From the NCBI GenBank assembly GCA_016938035.1, contig JAFGVK010000168.1, forward strand, positions 1-39,123: a DNA stretch of 39,123 nucleotides, given 5' to 3'. How positions within the stretch are numbered: the first letter of the stretch is position 1; each line of letters begins with the position of its first letter. Positions 1-7,849 of this stretch are shown here, piece after piece. Both the position numbers and the translations under genes were made by a program. The notes under the pieces were generated by a model. That model did not search any database. It had not been told where the DNA came from and was given only the letters and a program-made list of their open reading frames with translations. The stretch comes from Deltaproteobacteria bacterium. GTDB taxonomy: Bacteria; Myxococcota_A; UBA796; GCA-2862545.

Positions 1-144
1 GACACCGACGCGGACACCGACGCGGACACCGACGCGGACACCGACGCGGACACCGACACCGACGCAGACACCGACGCAGACACCGACGCCGACACCGACG
101 CCGACACCGACGCGGACACCGACGCCGACACCGACGCGGACGCC
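1..144 (+). repeat. 12-bp in-frame tandem repeat (GACACCGACGCN) coding for DTDA
   Basis: About eleven copies of a 12-base unit reading Asp-Thr-Asp-Ala run from the window edge to about position 144. One unit is lengthened by an extra GACACC at about 49-54, and the last is shortened to GACGCC. Third-codon bases vary (GCG, GCA, GCC) while the amino acids stay fixed, so the tract appears to be kept at the protein level rather than freshly slipped. The array continues out of the window. Confidence 0.9.
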
Positions 145-522
145 ATCCATGGCCTCTACCAGGGCAAGCTGAGCCTCCACCTGTCGGATTTCAACGGGTG
201 GGAGGTGAGCTGCGACGTGCCCCTGGTGGCAGAGGTCCTCGATCGGGAGGGCGACGGCTGGACCGTCAGCGGCGGAGGAGCCTGCGGGGAGGCGGAGATC
301 TCGGTGCACCTCGACGGCGCGGTGGACGCTGAGCTCCAGGCGCAGGGCCTCCACATCCTGATCCTGGAGGACGGGTCCTACCAGGGGAGCTGGGCGGGGA
401 GCTGGGACGGGCCGCGGTTGATCGGGCAGCTGTGGGGCTTCGTCAACCTGGGAGGCGGGACCGGCCTCGCGTGGGACGGACACATCCTCGTCACTCAAGT
501 TCCGGCGGAGGGTGCCGACTAG
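1..522 (+). CDS. Secreted protein with Asp-Thr-Asp-Ala linker, C-terminal part (5' truncated)
   Basis: The reading frame is open from the first base, so the 5' end lies outside the window. The first 48 or so codons are almost only Asp, Thr and Ala (D-T-D-A repeated, with one D-T doublet). They are followed by a domain of about 125 residues starting near IHGLYQGKLSLHL and ending QVPAEGAD before a TAG stop. That domain is rich in Gly, Trp and alternating hydrophobic residues, as expected of a small beta-sandwich. It has only two Cys. Asp-rich linkers of this kind are common in surface or secreted proteins of myxobacteria, where they separate an N-terminal lipoprotein or signal region from a folded domain. 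No function is recognised. The next gene starts 30 bases downstream on the same strand. Confidence 0.8.
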   Translation, partial: DTDADTDADTDADTDADTDTDADTDADTDADTDADTDADTDADTDADAIHGLYQGKLSLHLSDFNGWEVSCDVPLVAEVLDREGDGWTVSGGGACGEAEISVHLDGAVDAELQAQGLHILILEDGSYQGSWAGSWDGPRLIGQLWGFVNLGGGTGLAWDGHILVTQVPAEGAD

Positions 523-552
523 CTCAGGAGCCGCAACACACGGGTCTGAGAC

Positions 553-1506
553 ATGCCGCGCCCGCCGTCCTACCACTCCGTGCTCCTCGCCTCAGCGCTC
601 CGGACCTCCGCCCTGGGGGCGCTGGTGATGATCGCCGGGTCGAGCCTCCAGAAGCTGTTCGTCGGCGCGCCGTTCACACCGCTCGGCTATGTCTTTCCCG
701 TGAGCATCGGCCTGATCGGTGGAGGCCTGCTCGGAATTCTCCACGGGAGGACGCTCCACGCCCTGTCCCTGGCAGAGGCGGAGCGCGCCCGCTTCAAGGA
801 GCTGGTGGACACGCTGCCGGTGTCGATCCTCCAGCTCCGCCCCACAGGAGAGTGTACCGAGGTCAACCTGCGCGGTCCGGGCCTGTATGGGATCAGCAGG
901 GAGGCCCTGTTGGAGCGCCCCTTCTCGCGGTTCCTCACCGAGGTATCTCGCAAAGCGGACGCCCACTGCCTGCGGGAAGCGATGGAGCGAGGGGAGAGCC
1001 GCTGTGAGGTGACCCTGATCGACGCCGATGGCGCCACTCGCCCGATCGCCCGCATCACGCGGGTCCTGCGCGACCCCAAGGGAGCGGTCACCGGGATGCT
1101 CTGTGTGGACCAGGACCTGTCTCAGCTTCGCCTCTCGGAGCGGCAGGCCTACCGCCACCTGACGGCGCTGCGCCAGGTCGAGGAGGGGGTGCTGATCGCG
1201 GAGCTGCAGGGGCAGATCCTGTTCGCGAACCCCCACCTGGCGGAGCACCTGACCGTGGACGACCTCACCGGGCGCCCCCTCGATGCCCTCTACGACGTGC
1301 TACCAGCGGACACTGTCGCCACGCTGCTGGCCTCCATTGGAGCGGGCAGGCCGGCCCGAGCGACGCTCGTGCGGCAGGGCTCCGGGTCGTCCAGGCGGAT
1401 CCTGATCAGCGGCAGCCCGGTGCTCGATACAGAGGGGCAGGACGCGGTGGTGTTCATCACCAGAGACATCACCAATGACGACGCCGCGCCGACCCCGCCT
1501 GCCTGA
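553..1506 (+). CDS. Membrane-anchored PAS-PAS sensor protein without output domain
   Basis: The 317-residue product starts with two hydrophobic stretches (about residues 10-30 and 45-68) that look like a hairpin of membrane helices. A short charged helix (LAEAERARFKELVDTLP) leads into a first PAS domain (about 85-195), closing with a typical PAS C-terminal segment (GAVTGMLCVDQDLSQLRLSE). A second PAS domain (about 200-310) ends in VVFITRDITN. No histidine kinase, GGDEF, EAL, methyl-accepting or response-regulator region follows, so any signal must pass to a separate partner. The upstream ribosome-binding site is weak. PAS domains bind small ligands or cofactors, but no cofactor-specific motif is evident. 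Family confidence is good; the signal and partner are unknown. Confidence 0.75.
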   Translation: MPRPPSYHSVLLASALRTSALGALVMIAGSSLQKLFVGAPFTPLGYVFPVSIGLIGGGLLGILHGRTLHALSLAEAERARFKELVDTLPVSILQLRPTGECTEVNLRGPGLYGISREALLERPFSRFLTEVSRKADAHCLREAMERGESRCEVTLIDADGATRPIARITRVLRDPKGAVTGMLCVDQDLSQLRLSERQAYRHLTALRQVEEGVLIAELQGQILFANPHLAEHLTVDDLTGRPLDALYDVLPADTVATLLASIGAGRPARATLVRQGSGSSRRILISGSPVLDTEGQDAVVFITRDITNDDAAPTPPA

Positions 1507-1660
1507 GCCCGCGCAGGTCAGCGCGCCTCCGTGAGACCCACGCGATCCGGAGTATCCCCCAATTGGCAGGTTCCGCCCGTCTGGGCCTGAGGAAGAGGCT
1601 CGCCGCCCTCTCGCCAACAATGCACCTACTTCCTGTTGCGAACCAAGAGGTCCGTCCGGT
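1507..1660. other. Intergenic, nothing recognised
   Basis: This non-coding stretch lies between the PAS gene and the hairpin repeat element. I see no convincing promoter, terminator with a T-run, or RNA gene in it. Confidence 0.5.
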
Positions 1661-2000
1661 GGGCCAGGATCATCGTCTGGCCCAAGGTCTGCTCACCGCT
1701 GGCGGTGCTGGCGGAGGGAGAGGGTGCTGCCAGCGCGCTGAGATCCTTGGTACCGGCGGCCTGATGGCCGCCGCCAAGGGGGCTGCGCCCTCCTCCGTGT
1801 CCCCTGTTGGGGTAGGGGACTGCGTCCCCGCCTCCCAAGGACCAGCGGCCTGATGGCCGCCGCCAAGGGGGCTGCGCCCTCCTTCGTGTCCCCCCCTGCT
1901 GGGGGCCTGCCGCCCCTCTCCCCCGTGTGATCGGGCGCTAGGCTCCGTGCCGGAGGCCCCCCCGCATGACCCACTTGGGCGAGACGATGATTACGACCTG
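1661..2000 (+). repeat. Dispersed hairpin-rich repeat element, copy A (two internal units)
   Basis: The element opens with a 7-bp hairpin (GGGCCAG at 1661-1667, CTGGCCC at 1677-1683), then a GC-rich segment around GCTGGCGGTGCTGGCGG. Two tandem units follow, with GCGGCC at 1756 and 1845 (spacing 89). Each unit begins with a near-perfect hairpin (GGCGGCC TGAT GGCCGCC type) followed by GGGGGCTGCGCCCTCC. The first also holds CCCC-TGTT-GGGG and GGGGAC-TGC-GTCCCC hairpins. A conserved tail (GTGTGATCGGGCGCTA ... ACTTGGGCGAGACGATGAT) ends near 2000. A second copy in the same orientation is at 35254-35800. The unit length is not a multiple of three and both strands give low-complexity translations, so it is judged non-coding. 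It ends about 35 bases from the stop of the membrane-protein gene on the other strand. Confidence 0.8.
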
Positions 2001-2034
2001 CGCGTCGACCCCGAGCGGGTGCCGAGGGGAGGGC

Positions 2035-2754
2035 CTACTCCTCCGCCACAGGGGCCGCCGGCTCCAGCAGCACCACCAGCAGCCTCGCCTCGGCGCCGAG
2101 GCTCTCGGGGAAGAGCGCGGGCAGGCCGCAGCGCTCGCTGCCCTCCTGCTCCAGGCGCGCCAGGTCGTCTCGTCGGGCCCTGCCGCTCAGCAGCGTGAGG
2201 AGGTAGATCAGCCCCAGCAGCAGGCCCAGCGCCCCGCCACCCGCGACCCCCAGGCCCAGCGCGACGCGCGCGAGGCCGCCGAGGCACGGGTGGCGGAGCA
2301 GCTCGTGCGGACCGCCCCGAGCGAGCCCCCTGGCCGGCCCCCCCAAGAAGGTGGGTGCCACCCAGCTCCTTGCGAACAGCAGCCCCCCGGTGACGGTCAG
2401 GTAGGCGGCCACCGGCCACGCCAGCCACCCCGGCAGCAGGTCCCCTCCCGCGCCCAGGATCGACAGCAGGTAGACGCCCTCGACCACCAGCCCGACCAGC
2501 CCCAGAACCAGGCCGTCCTCCAGCTCCTCAGCGGCGCGCTCGATCCCGGCCCTCAGGGCCAGCAGGCCCACCGCCAGCCCCAGCCCCCAAGCGGGGGCGG
2601 CTCCGAGGAGTGACACCACGCCCCACACGCCCAGGCCCAGGAGGAGGAGCGGCGCGAGGCTGGCGATCGCCAGGCCTCCAGGGCTCCGCAGGAGCGGCAC
2701 GCGCTCCTGCAGGACGTCGAGGGTGTCTGCGAACGGCAAGGGGCCCTCCTTCAT
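2035..2754 (-). CDS. Polytopic membrane protein coupled to an ECF sigma factor
   Basis: The 239-residue product has five or so hydrophobic segments (about residues 28-52, 56-68, 82-102, 108-128 and 160-188) between short polar loops, and a C-terminal soluble tail. Its ATG overlaps the TGA of the upstream sigma factor gene by four bases (ATGA), so the two are probably translated together. Genes in this position next to ECF sigma factors often encode anti-sigma factors. This one has no His-Cys-Cys zinc motif and no clear N-terminal anti-sigma domain, and its N-terminus (MKEGPLPFADTLDVLQERVP) is short. It could be an atypical membrane anti-sigma factor or simply a member of the sigma regulon. 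No homologous family was recognised. Confidence 0.7.
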   Translation of the reverse strand: MKEGPLPFADTLDVLQERVPLLRSPGGLAIASLAPLLLLGLGVWGVVSLLGAAPAWGLGLAVGLLALRAGIERAAEELEDGLVLGLVGLVVEGVYLLSILGAGGDLLPGWLAWPVAAYLTVTGGLLFARSWVAPTFLGGPARGLARGGPHELLRHPCLGGLARVALGLGVAGGGALGLLLGLIYLLTLLSGRARRDDLARLEQEGSERCGLPALFPESLGAEARLLVVLLEPAAPVAEE

Positions 2755-3323
2755 GGTGCGTTCAGGTCTCTGAGGTGCTCACGCAGCCTGGCCCGTGCCC
2801 GGGACAGGCGCGTCCGCACCGCGGGGTGGGACAGGTCCACGCGCTCGGCGATCTGCGGCCCGGTCCAGCCCTCTGCGTCGGAAAGCAGGAGGATGAGCCG
2901 ATCGACCGGCGAGAGCACGAGCAGCGCCTCGCCCAGGGCCGCGGCCACCTGCCCACGCCACGCCTCCTCCTCCGGGGACCCGTCCGGCGCGTCGGCCAGC
3001 TCCACCTCTACGGTGTGCAAGGACGGATCGTTCTTCCTGCCGCGGCGCTGCCTCGCGCAGGCGTTGGTCACGATGCGCACCAGCCAGCCCTCCAGGCTGC
3101 CGTCCGAGCGAAAGCTCTGGAGGTTGCGCCCGGCAGCGAGCAGCGCGTCCTGCACCGCGTCGTGCGCGTCCTCCTCGTGCCGACAGTAGCGACGCCCCAC
3201 CGAGAGCAGGCGATCCCCGTAGCAGCGCGTCATGTGATCCAGGGCGCTGATGTCCCCCGCCGCGACGAGATCGAGGATCTCGTGCGGGTCACAGAGGACC
3301 CCCTTGGTGTGCGTGCTCATCAT
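2751..3323 (-). CDS. RNA polymerase sigma factor, ECF (sigma-70 family)
   Basis: This 190-residue protein has the two-domain layout of group 4 sigma factors. Region 2 covers about residues 20-95 (CRHEEDAHDAVQDALLAA, then SLEGWLVRIVTNACARQRRGRK, the helix that binds core polymerase and the -10 element). Region 4 covers about 125-185 (LSPVDRLILLLSDAEGWTGPQ, then IAERVDLSHPAVRTRLSRAR, the helix-turn-helix for the -35 element). Length is normal for the family and there is no C-terminal extension. The first of two adjacent ATG codons was chosen; AGGA sits about four bases upstream. It is divergent from the S46 peptidase gene across a 229-bp gap, in which I could not identify a clear GGAAC-type ECF promoter. 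Its target genes are unknown. Confidence 0.9.
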   Translation of the reverse strand: MMSTHTKGVLCDPHEILDLVAAGDISALDHMTRCYGDRLLSVGRRYCRHEEDAHDAVQDALLAAGRNLQSFRSDGSLEGWLVRIVTNACARQRRGRKNDPSLHTVEVELADAPDGSPEEEAWRGQVAAALGEALLVLSPVDRLILLLSDAEGWTGPQIAERVDLSHPAVRTRLSRARARLREHLRDLNAP

Positions 3324-3552
3324 GATGTCCTGGGCCTATCACGAGGCGAGGGAAGCGCCAGCCGCCCGCCACCCAAGGCCCCAGGCCCACGATGCGCCCC
3401 GCCCCTCACCCCACCCGCGGCGGGCCGATTGCCCGCTTCGCTCGCCTTCTCATCGCGAGGCCTGTGTAGGTGAGCTCACAAGGAGCGGGGGGGGGGTGGA
3501 CAGGGGCGGGCGCTTGGCCGAACATGCCCCCTTGCCTCCAAGGAGAACCGAG

Positions 3553-5814
3553 ATGCTGCCTTCCCTCGCCCTCGCCCTGGCCCTCACCCCCCGCGCAGAC
3601 GCCCTGGAGGGGATGTGGCGTCCCTCACAGCTCCCCGAGCTGAGCGCAGAGCTCAAGGACCTCGCCGGCGACGAGGTGGACCCAACCCTGCTCGCGGACC
3701 TCACCGCCGGCCCCCTGGCGGCCACGGTAGCGCTCTCCAAGTGCTCCGGCGCCTTTGTCTCCGAGACCGGTCTTGTGGCGACCTCGTACCACTGCATCAC
3801 CGGGGGCCTGCAATTCGCCTCTCAGCAGGGCGAGAACCTGTTCGAGGACGGCTTCCACGCCCGCACCCGCGGGGAGGAGCGATGGCTCGGGCCCTCGGAG
3901 TACGTGCGCCTGACCCTCTCCACAGAGGACGTGACCGATGGGGTGCTGGCCGGCACCAAGCGCCTCACCGGCACCGCAAGGCACGAGAAGATTCAGGCTA
4001 ATTCCCGCAAGATCCTCTCTCAGTGCGAGGCAGACGGCGAGCACCTGTGCGAGATCACGCCCTACGATCACGGGGTCGACTACGAGCTGCGCCGCATGAA
4101 GGAGCTCCGCGACGTCCGCCTGGTGTACGCCCCCCCCCGCTCGGTGGGCTACTTCGGCGGCAACGACGACAACTGGAGCTGGCCGCGCCACTCGGGCGAC
4201 TTCGCCTTCCTTCGGGCCTACGCCGACAACAATCATCCCGCACAGTTCAGCGCCTCGAACGGCGCCTACACACCCACCGCGTTCATCAAGCCCGCGATGA
4301 AGGGTCCGGAGCCTGGGGAATTCGCGATGGTGACCGGGTACCCGGCCTACACCTTCCGGTGGCTGACCGCCGCGGAGCTGGACCTCGCCGAGCAGGTGGA
4401 GTACCCGGTGCGGCTCGCCAACGCGCGGCAGATCATCGAGGTGCTCGACCGACTCTCAGCAGCGGAGCCCGACATCGCCGTGAAGGTGGGCTCCCGCAAG
4501 CTGTCGGTGAACAACAACATCACCTACTGGAGCGGTGTGCTCGAAGGCCTGGAGAAGAACCAACTCGCCGCGCAGCGCTGGCAGCTGGAGAAGGAGCTGG
4601 AGCAGTGGGTCGCCGCAGACCCAGACCGCACCCGCACCTGGGGCGCCTCCATCACCGACCTCCGCCGCGCCCAGGCCGCCCTCCAGGAGAACGCCCGCGC
4701 CAAGATCCTGATGGAGGACACCCTCAAGCAGACCTCCCTCCTCAACGCGGCGGTCACCCTGTACACCCTCGCTGAGGAGGGCCGAAAGCCCGACAAGCAG
4801 CGGGCCGCCGGCTACCAGAACCGCGACCTTCCCCAGATCGAGGCCAGCCTCGACGAGGCCGACGCCACCTTCGACTGGCGGGTGGACCGGGACGTGCTCC
4901 GCGTCTACCTCGACGGGATGATGGACCTGCCCGAGTGCTCTATCTCCAGCGAGGTGATCCGCTGGATCGAGGGCCGCACCGACGGTCCCAACAAGGCCGA
5001 CCGGGTCGAGCAGATCCTCGACCAGCTCTACAAGGACGTCGACCTGGCCGACCCGCTGGTGAGGCGCTCGCTGATGCAGACCAGCCCCTGGTTCCTCACC
5101 AAGTCGGGCAACCCCTGGTTTGAGCTGGCGGCGGTGATCCAGCCCGGCCTGTCCGGGCTCCAGGAGCGCCGCGGGGCGCTGGAGGCAGAGCGCGACGCGG
5201 CCCGCGCTGGCTACATGGAGGCGCTGCGCGCCTTCTACCCCGAGGCAAGGCCCAGGGTGGTGGGACAGGACGCCATCGTCACCCCAGGCCTGTTCTACTC
5301 GGACGCCAACGACACCCTGCGCTTCTCCTTCGGGAAGGTGGACGGCTATATCCCCAACGACGGTCTGATCGCCGAGCCGGTGACCCGGCTGGAGGGCATC
5401 GCGCAGAAGAGCGGCCCCTACCCCTTCGACGCGCCCGCCAGCCTGCTCGCCGCGATGAAGGCGCACCGCTACGGGAGCTACGCCTCGGAGCGGCTCCACT
5501 CTGTGCCGGTCAACTACCTCACCACCCTCGACACCGCGCGGGGCAGCTCTGGCTCCCCCACCATCAACGCCAAGGGCGAGTTCATCGGCATCATCTTCGA
5601 CGGCAATGACCAGTCGATGGCCGCGGACTGGGTCTTCGACGCCGCGGTGACCCGCTCGATCCACACGGACGTCAGCTACATCCTTTGGTACCTCGACGCG
5701 GTGGCCGGGGCGGGTCAGCTCCTGCAGGAGCTGGGAAAGGAGCCCGAGTTCACCGCGGAGTCCTTCGAGATCGAGCCGGTTCAGACCACCGACGCCGAGG
5801 CGACCGCCGACTGA
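3553..5814 (+). CDS. Secreted S46 family dipeptidyl-peptidase (DPP7-type specificity predicted)
   Basis: The 753-residue product removes dipeptides from peptide N-termini, most likely in the periplasm or outside the cell. Its hydrophobic leader (MLPSLALALALTPRADA) is followed by EGMW, the usual mature start of S46 enzymes. The chymotrypsin-like triad is visible: His80 in TSYHCI, an Asp in the WPRHSGDF segment (about 216), and Ser666 in GSSGSP. The residue 18 after the catalytic serine is Gly684 (IIFDGN), which in this family marks DPP7-like preference for hydrophobic P1 residues. DPP11 has Arg there and prefers acidic P1. The start is set by AAGGAGA about seven bases upstream and by the leader; the frame is open further upstream, but that part lacks leader features. 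SYH instead of the common NHH before the Cys is a small variation. Confidence 0.92.
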   Translation: MLPSLALALALTPRADALEGMWRPSQLPELSAELKDLAGDEVDPTLLADLTAGPLAATVALSKCSGAFVSETGLVATSYHCITGGLQFASQQGENLFEDGFHARTRGEERWLGPSEYVRLTLSTEDVTDGVLAGTKRLTGTARHEKIQANSRKILSQCEADGEHLCEITPYDHGVDYELRRMKELRDVRLVYAPPRSVGYFGGNDDNWSWPRHSGDFAFLRAYADNNHPAQFSASNGAYTPTAFIKPAMKGPEPGEFAMVTGYPAYTFRWLTAAELDLAEQVEYPVRLANARQIIEVLDRLSAAEPDIAVKVGSRKLSVNNNITYWSGVLEGLEKNQLAAQRWQLEKELEQWVAADPDRTRTWGASITDLRRAQAALQENARAKILMEDTLKQTSLLNAAVTLYTLAEEGRKPDKQRAAGYQNRDLPQIEASLDEADATFDWRVDRDVLRVYLDGMMDLPECSISSEVIRWIEGRTDGPNKADRVEQILDQLYKDVDLADPLVRRSLMQTSPWFLTKSGNPWFELAAVIQPGLSGLQERRGALEAERDAARAGYMEALRAFYPEARPRVVGQDAIVTPGLFYSDANDTLRFSFGKVDGYIPNDGLIAEPVTRLEGIAQKSGPYPFDAPASLLAAMKAHRYGSYASERLHSVPVNYLTTLDTARGSSGSPTINAKGEFIGIIFDGNDQSMAADWVFDAAVTRSIHTDVSYILWYLDAVAGAGQLLQELGKEPEFTAESFEIEPVQTTDAEATAD

Positions 5815-5889
5815 TCCGGCGGCCCGCCGAGCGCTCCCCAGGGATCGCGCTCGGCACCGGTCACCCGATCAGGTCAGGGCGCACCAGAG

Positions 5890-5935
5890 CGCGGCCGAGG
5901 AGGGGCGACGCCTGTCCCCTCCCTCCTCGGCCGCG
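5890..5935. terminator. Strong hairpin between convergent genes
   Basis: A perfect 15-bp inverted repeat (CGCGGCCGAGGAGGG at 5890-5904, CCCTCCTCGGCCGCG at 5921-5935) with a 16-base loop lies between the converging S46 peptidase and 612-residue protein genes. Position and stem strength suggest a bidirectional transcription terminator, although neither side has a T-run. Confidence 0.6.
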
Positions 5936-6010
5936 ATGCGCTCTCCGCCCACGCCCAACCGAACCTCTCGATGGGGCTATCGACGGATGTGCCACCGCCC
6001 GAGGCCCCGC

Positions 6011-7849
6011 TCAGCGCTTGAGGCCCGCGTAGTCGAAGCGCAGCCACAGCTCCTCGTCCAGCACCAGCAGCTTCTCAAAATAGTACTGCTGCCCCTCCAG
6101 GGGGAGGCTCACCGGCACCGGCGCGGCGCCCTCTCCCAGCCCGCCGGTCGAGGCCATGTGTCCCGCCGCCTGCTGCACCATCGGGGTGTTGTTGGCGACG
6201 TAGTAGGTCTCGGCCGCCGGGATGGGGTTGGACAGCCAGTCCACCTGCCGGAGCGGTCCGTCCACCGAGCGCTGCTTGACCTTCGCCTCCACCGGGGCGT
6301 ACACCACCCAGCCGACGTAGGTGGTGGGCACGTCCGGGGTGGGGAGGTGCGCCTCGAAGGTGCCCTTGCCGCTCCCATCGGGCTCCACCCCATCCTCCAC
6401 GTACACCACCTCCACGTCAAAGGCCGCGAGCGACCCGCCGGTGGCCTGGGAGCGGAGCAGCGGCACCAGCAGCCGCCCGTCCCCCGCCTGCGCGGGCTGC
6501 ACCGCGCGGCCCCCCACCGAGGCGCTCCACAGCACCGCCCCGTCCGGGAGGCTTAGACGCAGGAACTGCTTGCGGTTGTTGCGGACCTGGTACCGGATCG
6601 AGGTGAGCCTGCGGCCATCCGGCGTCCACATCGTGGTGGCCTTGGCCTGGTCGAGCAGGGTGACGAGCACGTCCACGTCGTCGTGCTCGGTGATCTGGAG
6701 CGGGATGCGCGCGTCGGTGCCCAGGTATTTGTAGCCCAGCAGCACCGGCTGATCGGTGATGCCCAGGATCGCCGCGGGCAGCGAGCGCACGTCCACCGCG
6801 GAGGCGTTCTTCACCTCGCCGGAGCCCAGCTCCAGGTTGCCGATGGCCTGGACCCCCACCCAGCCCTTGCTCCGCTCCACCCCGATCGGGGTGGGGAAGG
6901 GCGCGACGGTGTTCACGTCCCCCTCGCCCACCAGCTTCTCCATCTCCAGGGTCAGCGGGTAGGCGCCGATCGCCTCGTAGTTGAGGCTCACCGTGAGCTC
7001 TGTGCCGCTCACGGTCCAGTCTCGGACGCCGGTGCCCTTCACGTCAAGGAGGGTCATCCCCTCCGGCAGGCCGACACGGAGCTGGTCCACTCCCTCGTGG
7101 AGGATGGTGTGGTGGATGGTGGAATTGGCGGTGAGCAGGCCGTCGCCAAGCCCGACGAGGGTGTAGACCTCGGCGTAGACCCTGCTCTGCTGCTCCGCCA
7201 CCTCCGGCACCTCGCGCTGCCAGCTCACCGCCAGGGAGCCCACCGCGGGGAGGATCGCCTTCACCACCCGCCGGCCGCCCCGGGTCTCCTTCTCCTGGAG
7301 GCGGGCGTTGGCGACGGTGAAGCTGAGACCGTCCTCGGTGGGCACCGACAGCTCTACCGCGGTAGCGCCCGAGGGAACCAGCTGGAAGGAGAAGCCGCTG
7401 GAGCCCTCGGAGGTGAACACGCTGGCCGCGAATTCCACGTCCACCTCGAACACCCCGCGCCGGTCGGTGACCAGCACGAAGCGCGAGCCCTCCATCACCA
7501 CCGGCACCTCCTTGCCCCCGATCCGCGCCGACTTGAGGGCGACAGAGGTGGGGAGCAGCGGCACCTTCACCCACCCCTTCTCCTTGAGCACCTCCACCTG
7601 GAGCCGCGCCGAGAACACGGCGGACTGGGGCTCGTCGCCCTCCATCCGCACCTCCCCCACGTACGCGGCGGAGGAGATCGCCCAGTCGTTGGGCGCCCGC
7701 TCAGGGGTCTCTTTGGGCTCCCTCGCGGCCTCATACATCTGCAGGAACTCCTGCAAGCTGAGCACGACCCGCTCGGGGTCCTGTGCCTGGGCGACCGCAG
7801 GGGTGAGCGCCGGAACGAGCGCGAGCAATAACGCGATAGGCCTCATCAT
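6011..7849 (-). CDS. Secreted protein of unknown function sharing a domain with the upstream neighbour
   Basis: The 612-residue product begins with a clear signal peptide (MMRPIALLLALVPALTPAVAQA). The rest is soluble and predicted mainly beta, with a short N-terminal helix (VVLSLQEFLQMYEAARE). A segment at about residues 415-520 (YQVRNNRKQFLRLSLPDGA through LLVPLLRS to FDVEVVYV) matches, in order and spacing, a segment of the neighbouring 948-residue protein (YEVRNERAAHLSITPPPGM, LLPLVRS, FPVEVVML). The two therefore share a paralogous module. Its ATG overlaps the TGA of that gene, with GGAGGAGG just upstream, so the pair is one transcription and translation unit. The likely location is periplasm or cell surface. 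No enzyme motif is seen and no known family was recognised. Confidence 0.75.
   Translation of the reverse strand: MMRPIALLLALVPALTPAVAQAQDPERVVLSLQEFLQMYEAAREPKETPERAPNDWAISSAAYVGEVRMEGDEPQSAVFSARLQVEVLKEKGWVKVPLLPTSVALKSARIGGKEVPVVMEGSRFVLVTDRRGVFEVDVEFAASVFTSEGSSGFSFQLVPSGATAVELSVPTEDGLSFTVANARLQEKETRGGRRVVKAILPAVGSLAVSWQREVPEVAEQQSRVYAEVYTLVGLGDGLLTANSTIHHTILHEGVDQLRVGLPEGMTLLDVKGTGVRDWTVSGTELTVSLNYEAIGAYPLTLEMEKLVGEGDVNTVAPFPTPIGVERSKGWVGVQAIGNLELGSGEVKNASAVDVRSLPAAILGITDQPVLLGYKYLGTDARIPLQITEHDDVDVLVTLLDQAKATTMWTPDGRRLTSIRYQVRNNRKQFLRLSLPDGAVLWSASVGGRAVQPAQAGDGRLLVPLLRSQATGGSLAAFDVEVVYVEDGVEPDGSGKGTFEAHLPTPDVPTTYVGWVVYAPVEAKVKQRSVDGPLRQVDWLSNPIPAAETYYVANNTPMVQQAAGHMASTGGLGEGAAPVPVSLPLEGQQYYFEKLLVLDEELWLRFDYAGLKR

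Noticed and set aside
3250..3552. N-terminal extension of the S46 peptidase gene
   Set aside because: The frame is open but overlaps the sigma factor gene on the other strand, and the signal peptide with ribosome site begins at 3553.
4456..5664. Minus-strand open frame (402 codons) opposite the S46 peptidase
   Set aside because: It overlaps the catalytic Ser region of a clear peptidase and has a Val/Gly/Asp-rich shadow composition.
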